Assembly (NCBI RefSeq): GCF_000143415.4
Contig: NW_003314298.1
Span: forward strand, 127,561-191,560
Reading direction: 5' to 3'
Source: Selaginella moellendorffii
Lineage: Eukaryota > Streptophyta > Lycopodiopsida > Selaginellales > Selaginellaceae
DNA length: 64,000 nucleotides
Shown piece after piece: positions 11,101 through 24,324 of the stretch. The translations under genes were made by a program, and so were the position numbers. The first letter of the stretch is position 1; each line of letters opens with the position of its first letter. Under the pieces are notes generated by a model. The model saw only the letters and a program-made list of their open reading frames with translations. It searched no databases and was not told the origin of the DNA.

Positions 11101-13170
11101 GAACAATCGATCGCTCAGATGCAAACCATGCAGAAGAAAACCAAAAAACAAACAAAATACCGTTCCAGACACCTTGTCCATCTCCCCGAGAATGCATGCC
11201 AAGAAGGACGACTTGCCAGATCCCACAGTTCCAACAACAGTGACCAGGCTCCCAGCCTCGACCCTGACATCCAACTTGTCCAGGACGGGCTTGTCCCCAT
11301 CAAAACTCCACTTGAAGGTGGCATTTTCCAGCAGCACCGCGACGTTGTCAATGCCGGGTGGCCGCCTCTCAACACCAAGAGCGTCAATCTCGTCGCTCAC
11401 AAGATAGCGCTTGAGCCGAGTGAGAGAAGTAGCTGCCTGGGAGCCGGCCATTATCACGGACGGGAAAGCTCGCAGTGGATCCTGGAGTATTCTAAACGTT
11501 GCAATGGCCGTGAAGACTCGGCCAGCCGTGAGCTCCTTGCCGACGATCACACACATTCCAAACGTCGCCACCGACACTGCTAGCGGTGACAGCCACAGGA
11601 AAAAAATGCTGGTGGCACCGATGTACATAATCTTGGACGCCCAAACTTGCTCCTTGTCACGGGCCTTCTCGACGAGCTGGAGAAACCAGTCCTGCCAAGC
11701 CTGCATCTTGATGATCTTCATGTTGGTGATGGCCTCGTTGGTCACCTTCATCCGAGCGTCCTTGCAAGCCATGATCTGCTTCCAGTACTTGCGCTGCCGG
11801 GACGAGATGAAGAGGCAAAATGCCATCAAGGTGATCATGCTGGCCAGCCCCGCGACTGTGGACACCCCGACCACCCGGAACAAAATGGCCAGAGCTATGG
11901 CGATCTGGATGGGCATGATCCACAGGTTGTGGAGGTTGAGCACGAAGTTGGCAATCTCTTCCACGTCCACCGACATGTAGTTGACGATCTGTCCCGTGCC
12001 GTGCTCCTGGCGGGCCGAGTTCGAGAGACGCAGGCTCTTGCGAAACACTGCCGCTACCAGCGACGATCTGACTGACAAGCTGAGCTTCCTCGTCCCAAAG
12101 TTTCTCTGCCGCTCGGTGAGCTCTTCCACCATCTTTGCAACCAACAGCAACGAAACCAGCCCGACTCCTTGGCTCCAGTGACCACCTGGTTTTGACGCGA
12201 AGTCGATGAAGCGCTGGATCATCAGAGGTCCGACGTACATGACCGACACCTTGAGCAAGTAGAGCAGGCCTGTGAAAGCCAGAGGCCAGCGGCGCGAGTG
12301 CATGAGAGCCAAGGCAACCGAGCGATCCGCTTGCTTGGCCCAGTTAAGCTCGAAGGCATGGCACAGCGTCTCGGCCCTGTCCTCCACCGCGAGCTCGGGA
12401 ATGTCGTCCGCCTCAAGCGTCCTCGTGCTACCAGTCTTGAGAAGTGGATCCACCCACAGAAACAAGGCCTTGCTCACGTATCCCGCTCTCGCGTAGCGCG
12501 TCACCCTCTCAGGATCTCCAGTGTTACTGCTACCGCCCGCCAACAATGCTTCCTTCGTGTCAATGGCTTCCACCATCCTCAAGCCAGTAGCTCCTCGAGG
12601 AGTGACCAGCAGCAATGCCAAGCTCAGCAGCGCGGTCCCGGCCGCCGTGAACAAGTCCAGTCCTGGAATGATCCCGGCGCCTTGATCCGGTAGCACGATC
12701 CAAGACACGAGGCCGCAGAGAGCGTGGACGGAACCAGACATGCAGCTGAGCGCCCACCACGCTCGGAGCACAGCCAAGTGATGAGCCAAGCCATGGCTCT
12801 CCTCGTAAGCGAGGAGGAGCAAAGACGTAGCCCATGCCACGGCCTGCGTGAGCGGGAAGATGAGCCTGTGGAGGAGGAGGCGATCGCGACCGTGGTGGTA
12901 GTAGCGCAGGCAGTTCCAGGCGGTGACGAGTGTGTGAGCAACGCCGAGGAGCATGGTGGCGGCCTGGACAAAGGCAAAGGTGCCCGCCTTCCTCACGCTC
13001 TTGTTCTTCCTTTCCTTGGCAGCGGCGACGCGGGCGAGAGCGACGACCAGCCCCGCCCAAGCGATGGAGTGAAGCATCGAGAGCACCATCTCTCTCGCGC
13101 ATGGGTGAATAACTGTGACATCCAGCCAACCTCCTCCTTGATCGCCGCCGCACAACCACGCCACTGCCAT
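8110..13170 (-). CDS. ABC transporter subfamily C (MRP-type), 11 exons
   Basis: Exons on minus: 13170-11161, 11094-10774, 10716-10630, 10576-9971, 9915-9751, 9690-9396, 9301-9087, 9024-8719, 8668-8605, 8550-8311 and 8237-8110, giving 1478 residues, normal for a full ABCC protein. Order: N-terminal membrane segments (TMD0), TMD1, NBD1, TMD2, NBD2. NBD1 has Walker [10 protein letters not shown] (about 647), signature LSGGQKQR (737) and Walker [17 protein letters not shown] (757). NBD2 has Walker [10 protein letters not shown] (1261), signature SMGQRQ (1365) and [11 protein letters not shown] (1386). NBD1 has Asp where NBD2 has the catalytic Glu, as usual in ABCCs. Such proteins move glutathione conjugates, folates or other organic anions across the vacuolar or plasma membrane. 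All ten introns are GT-AG, 50-94 bp. Upstream ATGs to 13332 are in frame, but the MAVAWLCGG start is preferred. Substrate unknown. Confidence 0.93.
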
Positions 13171-13400
13171 ACCTGGTGATGCGCTCGCTAAAAACCTAGG
13201 AAGGATCATCGCCCAACAGCCAGGGATGATCCAATGTGGAACCATCTTTCTCTGACAGCTTCCACTCAAGAGAAAGCATCTTGGTGTCATAAGTATTATC
13301 AAACTCTTAGAACTCAGACAAAATGCTGACACAGTACCTCTCCCTCTCTCTCTTCCTCACTCTCTTTTTGTAGCGCAGCTTCAAAAGGTCTCTTGGTTTC

Positions 13401-16400
13401 TTACTTGTCCAACAGGCTTTTCAGCTTGTACTCAATCCACTCCCGGAATCGCCGTGCTCGGCTCAACGGAAATCTGTGATGCTTTGGCGTTTGCTTCTGG
13501 CGTCGGAACAAGTCTTCGGTGTCCAGCACGTATGAAACCTGTAATGCCAAGGCAAACGATCAGAGAAGCAGCGACCGGCGACGAAAGCTCTACCTTTGAA
13601 GTCTTGCAGGATATCTTGTATTCCAGGCCATTGACAACTTGGACGTTCTTCATTAACTCCCGCTCTACAGTTCTGTGCTTGTTCCTGTAGGCACGACAGA
13701 GCGATCAACTAGCAGCCTCAAGCAACAAACGAGAATTATGATGCTTGCCTGCACAGGAAGACATTTTGGCCGTCTTTGACGCCTTGCTCCAGCTGGAGGA
13801 AATCGCCGAGGTAGTTCGAGAAAGTAGCTTCCATGGCGCAGGCGGGAGCATCCAGTTTTTCAAGTCCCCAATCCATCAACTGGATTGACAGGTCCGACGA
13901 GCTTACTCTCTGAAATCAAGGCACACACGTTACGATTGCATGAACAAACCATTTAAACTAGATATGCTTACAAACTGGTACTTGTACATGGTCTCATCGT
14001 GGAGGAGCACGCAGGCGTTGGCATGGTAGAGGTGGTCAATAAATCCAGCGGTCCCACGAGATTTTTCGTAAGCGTATAGGGACAGAAGCTTGTTTGCAGT
14101 CTCGTCCGCTACAATTGCTTGAAGCTGCAAAACCGGGGCGTAGGCGTCAGCAAGAGCTCCTAGTGCTACTCGTGCTTACCTGTTTCACGAGCCGAAATAT
14201 GAGCTTGTCCAACGTAAACAAAACGTAGGATTGCGTTCCAATTATCGATCTGCACTCGTCTTCGTACTTGTTGTTGTCAGCAGACCCATCCAAAAGACTA
14301 TACAACACCCGCACAAACCTGGAAATCATTCGTGACGATCAGCAAAAAAACAGCATAAGCAAGACACTTACTTTTCATACAAGTTTGGAGGATCGGTTTC
14401 TTTAACCAGCTTCCACTTCTGCTCGGCTGCGGCAGCGTTTGTCTTTGCGGACTGTATTCGCTCGTAGAAAGCCTGCAAAAGAATGATAAAAGAAACCAAG
14501 AAAATAGCTTGGCAAATAGATACCTGATGCAGTCTAAACAAGATGTAAAACATGTCGTTGCCATAGAACAGGCAGCTGTCCAGCGAATCCATGCAGCAAG
14601 TATAATGAGCCGCCAAAGGCTTGCAAAACATGGAGGATCTATCTGGAGCTTCTCCATCGTCTGCGTCAGCCATGCCTTCACCGTCAAAATCACTTTCAGC
14701 CTTCTCTTCATGGTCATCATCTCCCTCTTCGTCTTCATCCTCGTGATCTTCGTGCTCCTCGCGCGAAGCATCATCTGGATCGCCTGACTCGCTACCTGAG
14801 ACCTCGCCAGCCTCCGATCCATTCTCGCTGTCTTCGCTTGACTTGTGAGCACTTTCGTCACCTTCGTCATCTGCTTCTGCATCCTGCTCGGCATCTCCTT
14901 CAGCTTCGTCATAATCAGCCCGCTTTGATACCAAGTCCTTTACAAGCCGGTCCTTCGACCCCTGCTCTGCTGTGAAGGTTTGCCTCGCATCCAAGTCTGG
15001 AGAAGGTGAAAGTTCGCCTTCCTCCTTCTCGCCCCTCCTGTGGCGATCCTTCCTGGACTCTGGACCCTGCCGAGATTAAATGTTAGTTACGTCAGACACA
15101 GCTAAATGAGCAACTTACATCTAGTCTTTGCGTGGTATGAGTTTCGGGCCCTGGAAGGAGAGAGCAGATAAGTCAAAGTAAAGAACAAAGGAAGAAAGTT
15201 ACCGTCTATCGAAGCATCCTTCTTGGAAAAGCCGGTCTTCGAAAAGCCAAGGTGGTGGTCGGCCTTAGTGTTACTCTCTGTGACGTCCAGAATTCCCCGC
15301 TTCTTTTCACCGTGGACAGCTCTGCTGGATGCACTGGTAAATTCATCAGCTTTCAGTGCCTGACTGGGGGCAGTGTCCGGGTTTCCACTACCAGTACTAT
15401 CGCCGGAACTGGATCTCCGTTCCTTCGAAGGTTGGAGGGTAGCTTCTTCTGCATCTTCTGTACCACGGATCCTTGACGGCACGCCAAACATGGATTCCAG
15501 GAAACTTGTCCAAACACGCATAATCTTGTTGGATTGTTCCATCGAGCTGCATACCTCATCAGCCGAGTATTTCATAATCTCAAAGAGATCGTTGTGAATG
15601 GAAGGATCGGAGTATTCAAACTTCAAGTGCGGGGTTAAGAGCCTTCGGTTTCCCGTTAGTGTCGCAATAATAGAGTCGTCTTCCTTCCTCTTCCGCGCAT
15701 GAACATCTTTGATCTCGCCAAAAAGCGCTGCATACACAATTACAAGATATATAGGGAATTCTACCAGGCAACTTTACAGGGTACCTTTTGCGCTTAAGCT
15801 CTTTCGATCCTGTTGCTTAAAGTAAAAGCTCCGGTGGTCAAGGGATTTATGATAGTTTTTGGAATAAACTTCGGCCCAGACTTTGTTCATATCAGAGCGG
15901 CACTTAGACCATTCCTCCTGCTTTTGCTTTAGTCGGCTGTGGACGACAGGCAGCACAACGGATGGACTTTTACGCATCAAATCAATGATATCGAGGCCAT
16001 GGTCACCATAAATCCTTTCAATACAACGAAGATCGATAACTGGACGACAAAATAAAAAAAATGGTCAGAACTTATTTCGTTAGAATAGAGGATTATTACC
16101 AGACAAGTGATCATCGATGCGAGTTTGAGATTCCATGCTGGCATCCTGAAGCTTTTCAACAATCTCTTCAACATGCTTTGCCGTGGCTACCGTTGATTCC
16201 AGCAACATATCCAGCTCAAACCTGGCACCTGCTAGTTAAAGAGTATGCACTATAAAAGTCTGAGTTTACCTGTCATCCTCACAGCGAAATAAGCTTTCTT
16301 CATACTGGTTTCTTCGCATATGTTTGAAAGAATAATCCTCGCTGCCAGATGTAACAGAGACCCAGCTATCATTGAGAACAGATTTCGCCAGCTCAGTACG

Positions 16401-18515
16401 GTGACTTGACAAGAGACGAGGATACTGTAAAGGTTAAGGAATGTCAAGTGTTAGCATCCACGACCACAAGTAACTTACATTCTTTGGGAGTAAACGATAG
16501 CTCGGAGTGCACCGCTCACAGCTTGATAGATCGAGTTCCGATATAGGCTTGGTCATGTATTTCTCCTTGTTGGCATGTAGGGACGACTTGTGATCTTTGG
16601 CTCGTTCCTTTTCACGGTCTCGGTCTCTCTCCCTGTCCCTGTCTCTATCCCTATCCTTCTCCTTTTCCCTTTCCTTGTCTTTGTCTTTCTCCCGCTCCTT
16701 TCCTCTATCATGATCCCTGTCTTTGTCTCTTTCGGGTTTGCTAGCCTTCAATTGGCCATCAGAGTCCATTTCTACGCGAAAGTGGTAAGAAAAAACACCA
16801 CAAAAAAAATGATAACATGCACTCACCGGCATTTGCACATCGAATAACCAGTTCGTTGAAGCCGTCCAGTAGCTCCGGATACTTGCCCAAAATGTCCGAA
16901 ACCTGGAGACTCGGGGGTCAGGACCAGAATGCAAACCGTCATTCAGATTCATACCAGTGACTGCAATTCCGCTCGGCTGATAATGTGTTCGTTATAAAGG
17001 TTGAGAACCTTGAGCAATCCTTGGTACGAGTCGCGATTACGGAGTTTTCCTTTCACCTTCTCAAAGAAAGCGTAATCTCTTTGCAAGCTTGCACCTGCAG
17101 AAACGAGGCAGTCAGAGGATGCAGAAACGAACCTCCAAGCCGCATGCATATATACGCCTAAAACCCATGCAACTTCCCTCGGACAGAACGCTTTTTGGCA
17201 CTTTCCAATCCGCTAAAAAGACCAAAACTTACTTATGATGTCCTCCATGAAAGTAGAAGCAGTAGGCCAGAACAATCCATCCCCACCTTCTCCATTTTGA
17301 GACTGTTTGCGGATAAGTTCGTCTGCCCGACGTGCTGATTTGCGCTTGTGACGGGCTCCGTCCATGTCCGCCTCTCGATCATATTCTTCTCTCTCCTTTT
17401 CCTTGTCCCGCTCCTTTTCGGCTTTCCTGCGTTCTTTATCCGATCTTGCTGCACGATCTTGATCGCGATCCAGCAGCTTCTCTTTCTGCACAAGAATTTT
17501 CTTCTGCATGAGCCAAATAAGCTTTAACAAAGTACCTTAAACATCCTTTCAGATTGAGAAGGTTTCGCCGATGCTCCAGATTTCTCATCTTTACGAAGAT
17601 GTGAGCTCGACTTTAAACTCGAGTTTGCAGATTCCGGAAGAAAGCAGGTGAATTCGTCAAGCAGATCAGGGTGATGGCCAAACAAGGAAGCAACCTGCAC
17701 GTGTTGAAAATCTCGAATGTTTCAAGAATAAAAGAGGGAAAAAAAAAACACAAACCTCTTGATAAACCTCAGTGATAGATTTAGATCCCTTTCGAAATTT
17801 GTTAAGAATCTCTAAAAACGCTTTGTACACTTGTTCGTTGTCTTGGAAACGATTCTGTGATCAAGCACAAAATGAACAAGAATTAAAACAAAAAGCCGCT
17901 GGAATTTAAAAAAGAAAGCAAAATGCAAAAACCTTGATTTTGTTGACAAAATTGATAGCCTGGTTGAACTCCACAGGCTGTTTTTTGGGAGCTTCCCTTG
18001 GCGATTCATCGAGAACGATTTCATAGCCTCTCGGCAAGAATGCATTGAAGCCAATAATCAGTTTGTTGTGGCCCTTGAAAAGCTCTTTCACTTTCCCAAT
18101 GACCCCGTTAGTATCGATCCTGAAAAGCAACAAAAAAAAAAATTGAAAAAAAAAAAAAAAACCACAAGCAAAGAGAATTGAGCATTCCATTCTATATAAT
18201 CTAATCTCACGTACCTCTGAGCTTTGAAGTCCTTCATAACTTCTAAAAACTCGGAGTACTTATCGTTATCGTCTTTGAATCTTTCCTTCACCGCTTTGAG
18301 GTATTGCAACGCATCGTCTGGTGTTAAACGAGGATGTTGATCCGAGCTGCGACCACCCAAACAAGAACATCGATCCAAGAAGAAAAAGGAAGGAAGGAAA
18401 AAAGAAAAGAAAAAGAAAAAACCAAAGAAGAACAGTAAGAAACTCACGGTTCTCCTCCTCCTGATGGGCGCTTGAGCTGCGGCCCCATGTTGCTCTCCTC
18501 TCGGGCACGCTTCAT
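13401..18515 (-). CDS. SIN3-like transcriptional corepressor, 21 exons
   Basis: Minus exons: 18515-18448, 18346-18215, 18119-17933, 17854-17756, 17694-17536, 17485-17233, 17094-16955, 16902-16827, 16771-16479, 16424-16270, 16221-16100, 16039-15785, 15727-15203, 15150-15119, 15066-14524, 14472-14372, 14318-14180, 14124-13972, 13909-13749, 13684-13594, 13538-13401; 1273 residues. SIN3 is the scaffold of a histone deacetylase corepressor complex. Three paired amphipathic helix domains lie near residues 31-98 ([13 protein letters not shown]), 114-185 ([15 protein letters not shown]) and 302-370 ([12 protein letters not shown]). The HDAC-interacting region begins near 448 ([19 protein letters not shown]) and continues through [16 protein letters not shown]. 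Charged KD/RE repeats lie before PAH3 and before the HDAC-interacting region; a very acidic block (exon 15) precedes the conserved C-terminal domain. One intron (13748-13685) starts with GC. It is divergent to nicastrin, with 493 bp between start codons. Confidence 0.93.
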
Positions 18516-19008
18516 GCTGGATTGCTAGCGAGGAGGAGCAAATACCTGCGCTTGCGGAGCATGTTCTATGGGGCAGTTAGGGAGCGTGAGCTAGAGCGCA
18601 ATGGCAGGAGAAAGAATTAATCCGCCGAGATTTGGAATGCATCCGGCCGATGCCGGCGACGCATCAAGCCCGGAAATCGATCAATCTGTGGGGGAAATGG
18701 GGGAAAGAAGCAAGGGAAAAGCGCAAGAAAAGGATCGGGGAAGCGAAGAATTGCGGCGGCGCCTCCGGAGCTGCGCGTCGCCACTGCTCCAGCGCCAGAT
18801 CCAAGCCCCCGCACGACCTAAATCCCAAGACGGACAAGAACCATCCCCCTCTTCTCTCTGCGTGTGGTGTGTGTTTTGGGAGTTTAGCGAGAAAGAGAGA
18901 GACGAGAGACCCAAAAATTCGTACTTGACAATGCCGTACTATAGTGTTACCTAGGGTTCCTTGCTCCCTCCAGGTTGTGACGTGACGAGGGAGACGATCT
19001 CGGTGGCG
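18516..19008. promoter_or_regulatory. Shared upstream region of SIN3 and nicastrin
   Basis: A 493-bp gap separates the start codons of two divergent genes. It must hold both 5' UTRs and promoters unless these reach into the neighbours. Open frames here (for example 18601-18954) lack domains and are read as chance. No TATA or other element could be assigned with confidence. Confidence 0.45.
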
Positions 19009-21802
19009 ATGGCAATGGCGTTTCTTCTTCTCGCCCTGGCGCTGCTCGGCATATCGATCGTCACGCGAGGTGAGAGCTCTTGGAAGTAGCTGCATTCTCT
19101 CATCTCTTGTTCTTAGGCAATGGCGCGCTAGAATCGGTGCCCGACCTGGAGAGAGCTATGTACAGAGTCATACAAGGCTCACCGTGTGTGCGTTTGTTGA
19201 GCATGCAGGGAGAATCCGGCTGTGCCAGTGAGGTTTTTTTCGAGCTCTTTTGTTCTTGTCACCAATCTGGCTGTGCTTTGAAGATCCGGGAAGAGATAAA
19301 ATCGTTGCTCCATTACAGCGGCTCACGAAGCTCGAGTTCAAAACCAAAGGAGCAGTGGCGGTGCTCTTGCCATACTCTCTCTTTCACTCGTTTCTAGACA
19401 AGTAAGTAGAGATGCATATGATGCGGAAGGAGAAATAAGTGTCTTTCTGTTTGTTCTAGGACGTTACACGATCCTTCTTTTGCAGCGCAAGTAGCAGGTG
19501 TTTTAGTAGAGTTTGCGGACAATGCGAATCGGAGTGTGAACTCAAACCCCGGTACTGTGTCAAATTCTCTACTCTTCTATGCTTGTTCTTACGCTTTCTT
19601 TCTTTTTTCTTTTTCTCACAAACTAGACTCAAAGTTCCCGCTGGCAGAATTCGCTCCTTACAGTAACAAGACATACCAATGGAATCCATTGGTAAGTTTT
19701 TTGCTATGAAACCACGCAACTGCAAATATCTCACTCTTCTGTTTTAGGGGACAGATGTTCTCCAAAAACGTTACAACTTTCCAGTATATCTTCTTTCCCC
19801 AGAAAGCACCAGAGGTTTACGAGAGGTACGTTTTAACGGAAAATTTTTGAACGACAACTACATTACGAGGTTCATGGTGCTGATTTAGATTGCAGCCGAG
19901 AACGAAGCAAGGAATGCCAAATACCCCCTCCAAGTGGCTGAATTCGATGTGGTCATGCAGGTCTGCCATAATCACTCACGGATGTTGCTTACAGTACATG
20001 AGACATACAGACCACCAAATCGGGAACGCACACGTCGGAGTCATGTCTAAAAGAAGGTTCTTGTTTGCCTCTTGGAGGGTACAGGTATCGTGTGCTTCAA
20101 TTGTTTGCCGTCAAGCATCTGTTTGGTGATTTATCTGCAGCATCTTGTCGTCATTCTCTTCAATAACCTCGAAGCCAACTCTGCTCGTATTGGCAGCCAT
20201 GGACTCCATTTCTTTCTTTCGGGACTTCACACCAGGAGCTGATTCTCCTCTTTCTGTGCGTTTCCTTTTCTCTCGTTTCTCATTTCCTGACACTGTTGTT
20301 TGCAGGGCTTGATCTCTCTTCTTGTGGCTGTCGATGCTCTGTCAAAGGCCGACGGGATTCACAATGCCACCAAACAGGTGATAAGTTTTTTACGAGATTC
20401 GTTTTTGTTTTCTATCTTCTGCTCCGTAATAGGTGGTTTTTCTAGTATGTAATGGTGAGGCCTGGGGCTATCTTGGCAGTCGGAGATTTCTCTTTGAGCT
20501 TGAATATGGAGGGGGCTCAGCTTTCGGTTTCAACATGTCACATATTGATCAGGTCCATTTTTTTTTTCTGGTTCGTGGCAAAAGATTAGTTTATTTATTT
20601 AAACAGATTTTAGAGATCGGATCTGTGGGGCAAGCGGTGGAGAATACATTTTACGGCCACGTTCAAGATAAGCACGTAGGTCCGCACTCAACTTCTCCTG
20701 CTTCTTTGATCTTATCCAGTAAAATTTACAGGCCTCTGCTTCGACCAAGGAGATTGTAGCTAGTCTTAAACGCTCGGCTGAAAGTGTTAACGCTCAAATC
20801 ACAACTGCAAGCAGTGAAAACCCCGGGATACCTCCCTCGTCTATGATGTCATTTGTACAGAAGGTGGGCCAATTGCTTGTTTGTGCCAGCGTCTAAACAA
20901 TGTTCTCCAGAGTGACTCCCTCACTGGAGTGCTTCTCGAGGAGTTCGATACTAGCTTCAAGAACAAGTTTTATCATAGTCTTTTTGATAATGCTGGTGAG
21001 TATAATGGAGCTGTACATTTAATTGTGATCGTCAACAACCTGTGTTGTCCCTCTGCAGACAATTTGAATCCCGAGTCTATTGTAGCTGCATCCTCCATCG
21101 TGGCTCGAGCTATATATCAGCTCGCGATGGGTGATAGCTCCGCTAAACTTGACTCCGTTGCTGTCAACAGTTCGCTGGTCAAGGATCTCATCAGCTGCCT
21201 TTTGACGCCAGATCCAGGAATGAATTGTCCGCTGGTGACGGGCTTCATCACGCCAGCTCAACCGGTTCCAAACCACTACGTGGGTGTTGTCACCGGAGCT
21301 CCATCTCCTACGCCTTCCGATGATCTCCTTGACGACACCACCAGATTCATCTGGAACTTTTTAGCTGATCGCACAAGGAGGCTCGACGCCGGTGAGTGTT
21401 CGAAGGACTGTAAGGGGCAGGACCAAGTCTGCGTTGGTGCGACTGGACAAGGCAGAGGTTCCTGCGTGGTCTCTACAACCAGGTCAAGTTTCTCCCGCTA
21501 AATCTATTTTGCCAAACTCGGAACTTCAAACTTGCAGGTACGTACCGGCATACTCGACTCGTTTGCGCTACAAATCTGGCAACTGGGAGCTCCTTCCCGT
21601 GGGAAGCGGCGACTTTATGGACAGCATCGATCCTGTGTGGACGGAGAGCTTTTGGAAGAGCTTGACACTGCGAGTGTACCAGCAAGAGAGGCCCTCCCTC
21701 AATGGAATGCTCCTGCTGGCTGGCTGCAGCGTCACTGTAGCGTCGGCAGTCTCCATTTTGGCAACTCGGGCGCTCTTCCGGAAGCGACTCAAGAGCGCAT
21801 GA
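19009..21802 (+). CDS. NCT: Nicastrin, gamma-secretase subunit, 16 exons
   Basis: Exons: 19009-19069, 19117-19227, 19284-19401, 19460-19551, 19627-19691, 19748-19825, 19889-19960, 20011-20084, 20141-20255, 20306-20377, 20433-20552, 20607-20675, 20732-20863, 20910-20994, 21059-21482, 21538-21802; 650 residues. Nicastrin is the large glycoprotein of the gamma-secretase intramembrane protease and helps receive substrate. Visible: signal peptide (MAMAFLLLALALLGISIV), ESVPDLERAMYRVIQGSPCV, GCANPGRDKIVAPLQ, KRYNFPVYLLS, CLPLGGY, the aminopeptidase-like core AAMDSISFFRDFTPGADSPL, NGEAWGYLGSRRF and one C-terminal membrane helix (residues about 620-645) before a basic tail. Several N-x-S/T sites lie in the lumenal part. 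All introns are GT-AG, 46-75 bp. Exon 2 ends at GCCA|GTGAGG and exon 3 starts at 19284, a join fixed by matching the plant family. Confidence 0.93.
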
Positions 21803-21925
21803 GCTGTACGTGAGCCGAGAAGGTCAAAGCTCTCCGTCCGTGGTTTAGTCCAGTGAGCTAAGCAAATTTCCTTCGTTTCCGCTGACTGACAAAGCGTGAG
21901 AGAGGTCTTTCTCGTCCCAGGTATT

Positions 21926-22389
21926 ATGAGCAGTAGCAGCAGCAGCAGCATCAGCGGCAGCAGCAGCAGCAGCGATGAGACGGTGGTGCCGCTGCTGAGC
22001 GGCGGTGCTGGAGCTCGTCTCTACAGCTGCGCGAATTGCCGCTCCAACGTTGCGGATCACAGCGACGTCATCTCCACTGCCTTCCAGGTTCGCTTCTACA
22101 GCTCTTCGCTTGGAGAATTGGGATTTCTCTCCAATTCTCTCACGCTCCACTGTTCCGGCAGGGACGAAATGGCCGAGCATACCTACTGGGGGGCGTGGAT
22201 AATGTAGTGGTCGGCCCAAGAGAGGACAGGCACCTCATGACTGGATTGCATGCGGTGGCGGATATCTCCTGCGCGCACTGCCACGAGCTGCTGGGATGGA
22301 AATACGAGCGGGCCTACGAGCACTCGCAAAAATACAAGGAAGGCAAGTTCGTGCTGGAAAGATCAAAGATCATGAAGGACTGCTGGTAG
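21926..22389 (+). CDS. Yippee-like zinc-binding protein
   Basis: Two exons (21926-22087 and 22162-22389, intron 74 bp) give 129 residues. The Yippee domain spans residues 32-127, with zinc ligands Cys35/Cys38 (YSCANC) and Cys91/Cys94 (CAHC), and the family blocks [34 protein letters not shown], and [20 protein letters not shown]. The fold resembles that of cereblon's C-terminal domain and MIS18. Biochemical function in plants is poorly known. The first 30 residues are a serine run encoded by an AGC-type trinucleotide repeat. An upstream in-frame ATG at 21896 would add ten residues. It starts 123 bp after the nicastrin stop codon on the same strand and ends 66 bp from the CK2 alpha stop codon, tail to tail. 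Confidence 0.93.
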
Positions 22390-22455
22390 AATAATTTAAA
22401 TCATACACTGTCAATTACGAGAGATACCACCGCAATAAATCGAAACCGATCTTCC

Positions 22456-24238
<1,783 letters not shown>

Positions 24239-24324
24239 CCGACCACTAAAACCCTGATTGGAAGAGAGGATGAACTGGGGCGGAGACCTTCCGTACGGCC
24301 GTACCGCCACTAGGACCGCTCTAG
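24239..24324. promoter_or_regulatory. 86-bp bidirectional start-to-start gap
   Basis: Only 86 bp separate the start codons of CK2 alpha (minus) and the PPR gene (plus). Both 5' ends must therefore overlap or their promoters reach into coding sequence. The gap contains the palindrome CGTACGGCCGTAC (24292-24304). Whether this palindrome is a binding site is unknown. Confidence 0.5.

Noticed and set aside
12298-13179. Plus-strand frames such as 12298-12693 and 12724-13179
   Set aside because: They are antisense shadows of the first exon of the ABCC gene, whose protein motifs and splice joins are unambiguous.
24239-24310. Start of CK2 alpha at the ATG ending at 24310
   Set aside because: It would leave 14 bp to the PPR start codon, and the added residues are unlike a transit peptide; not impossible.
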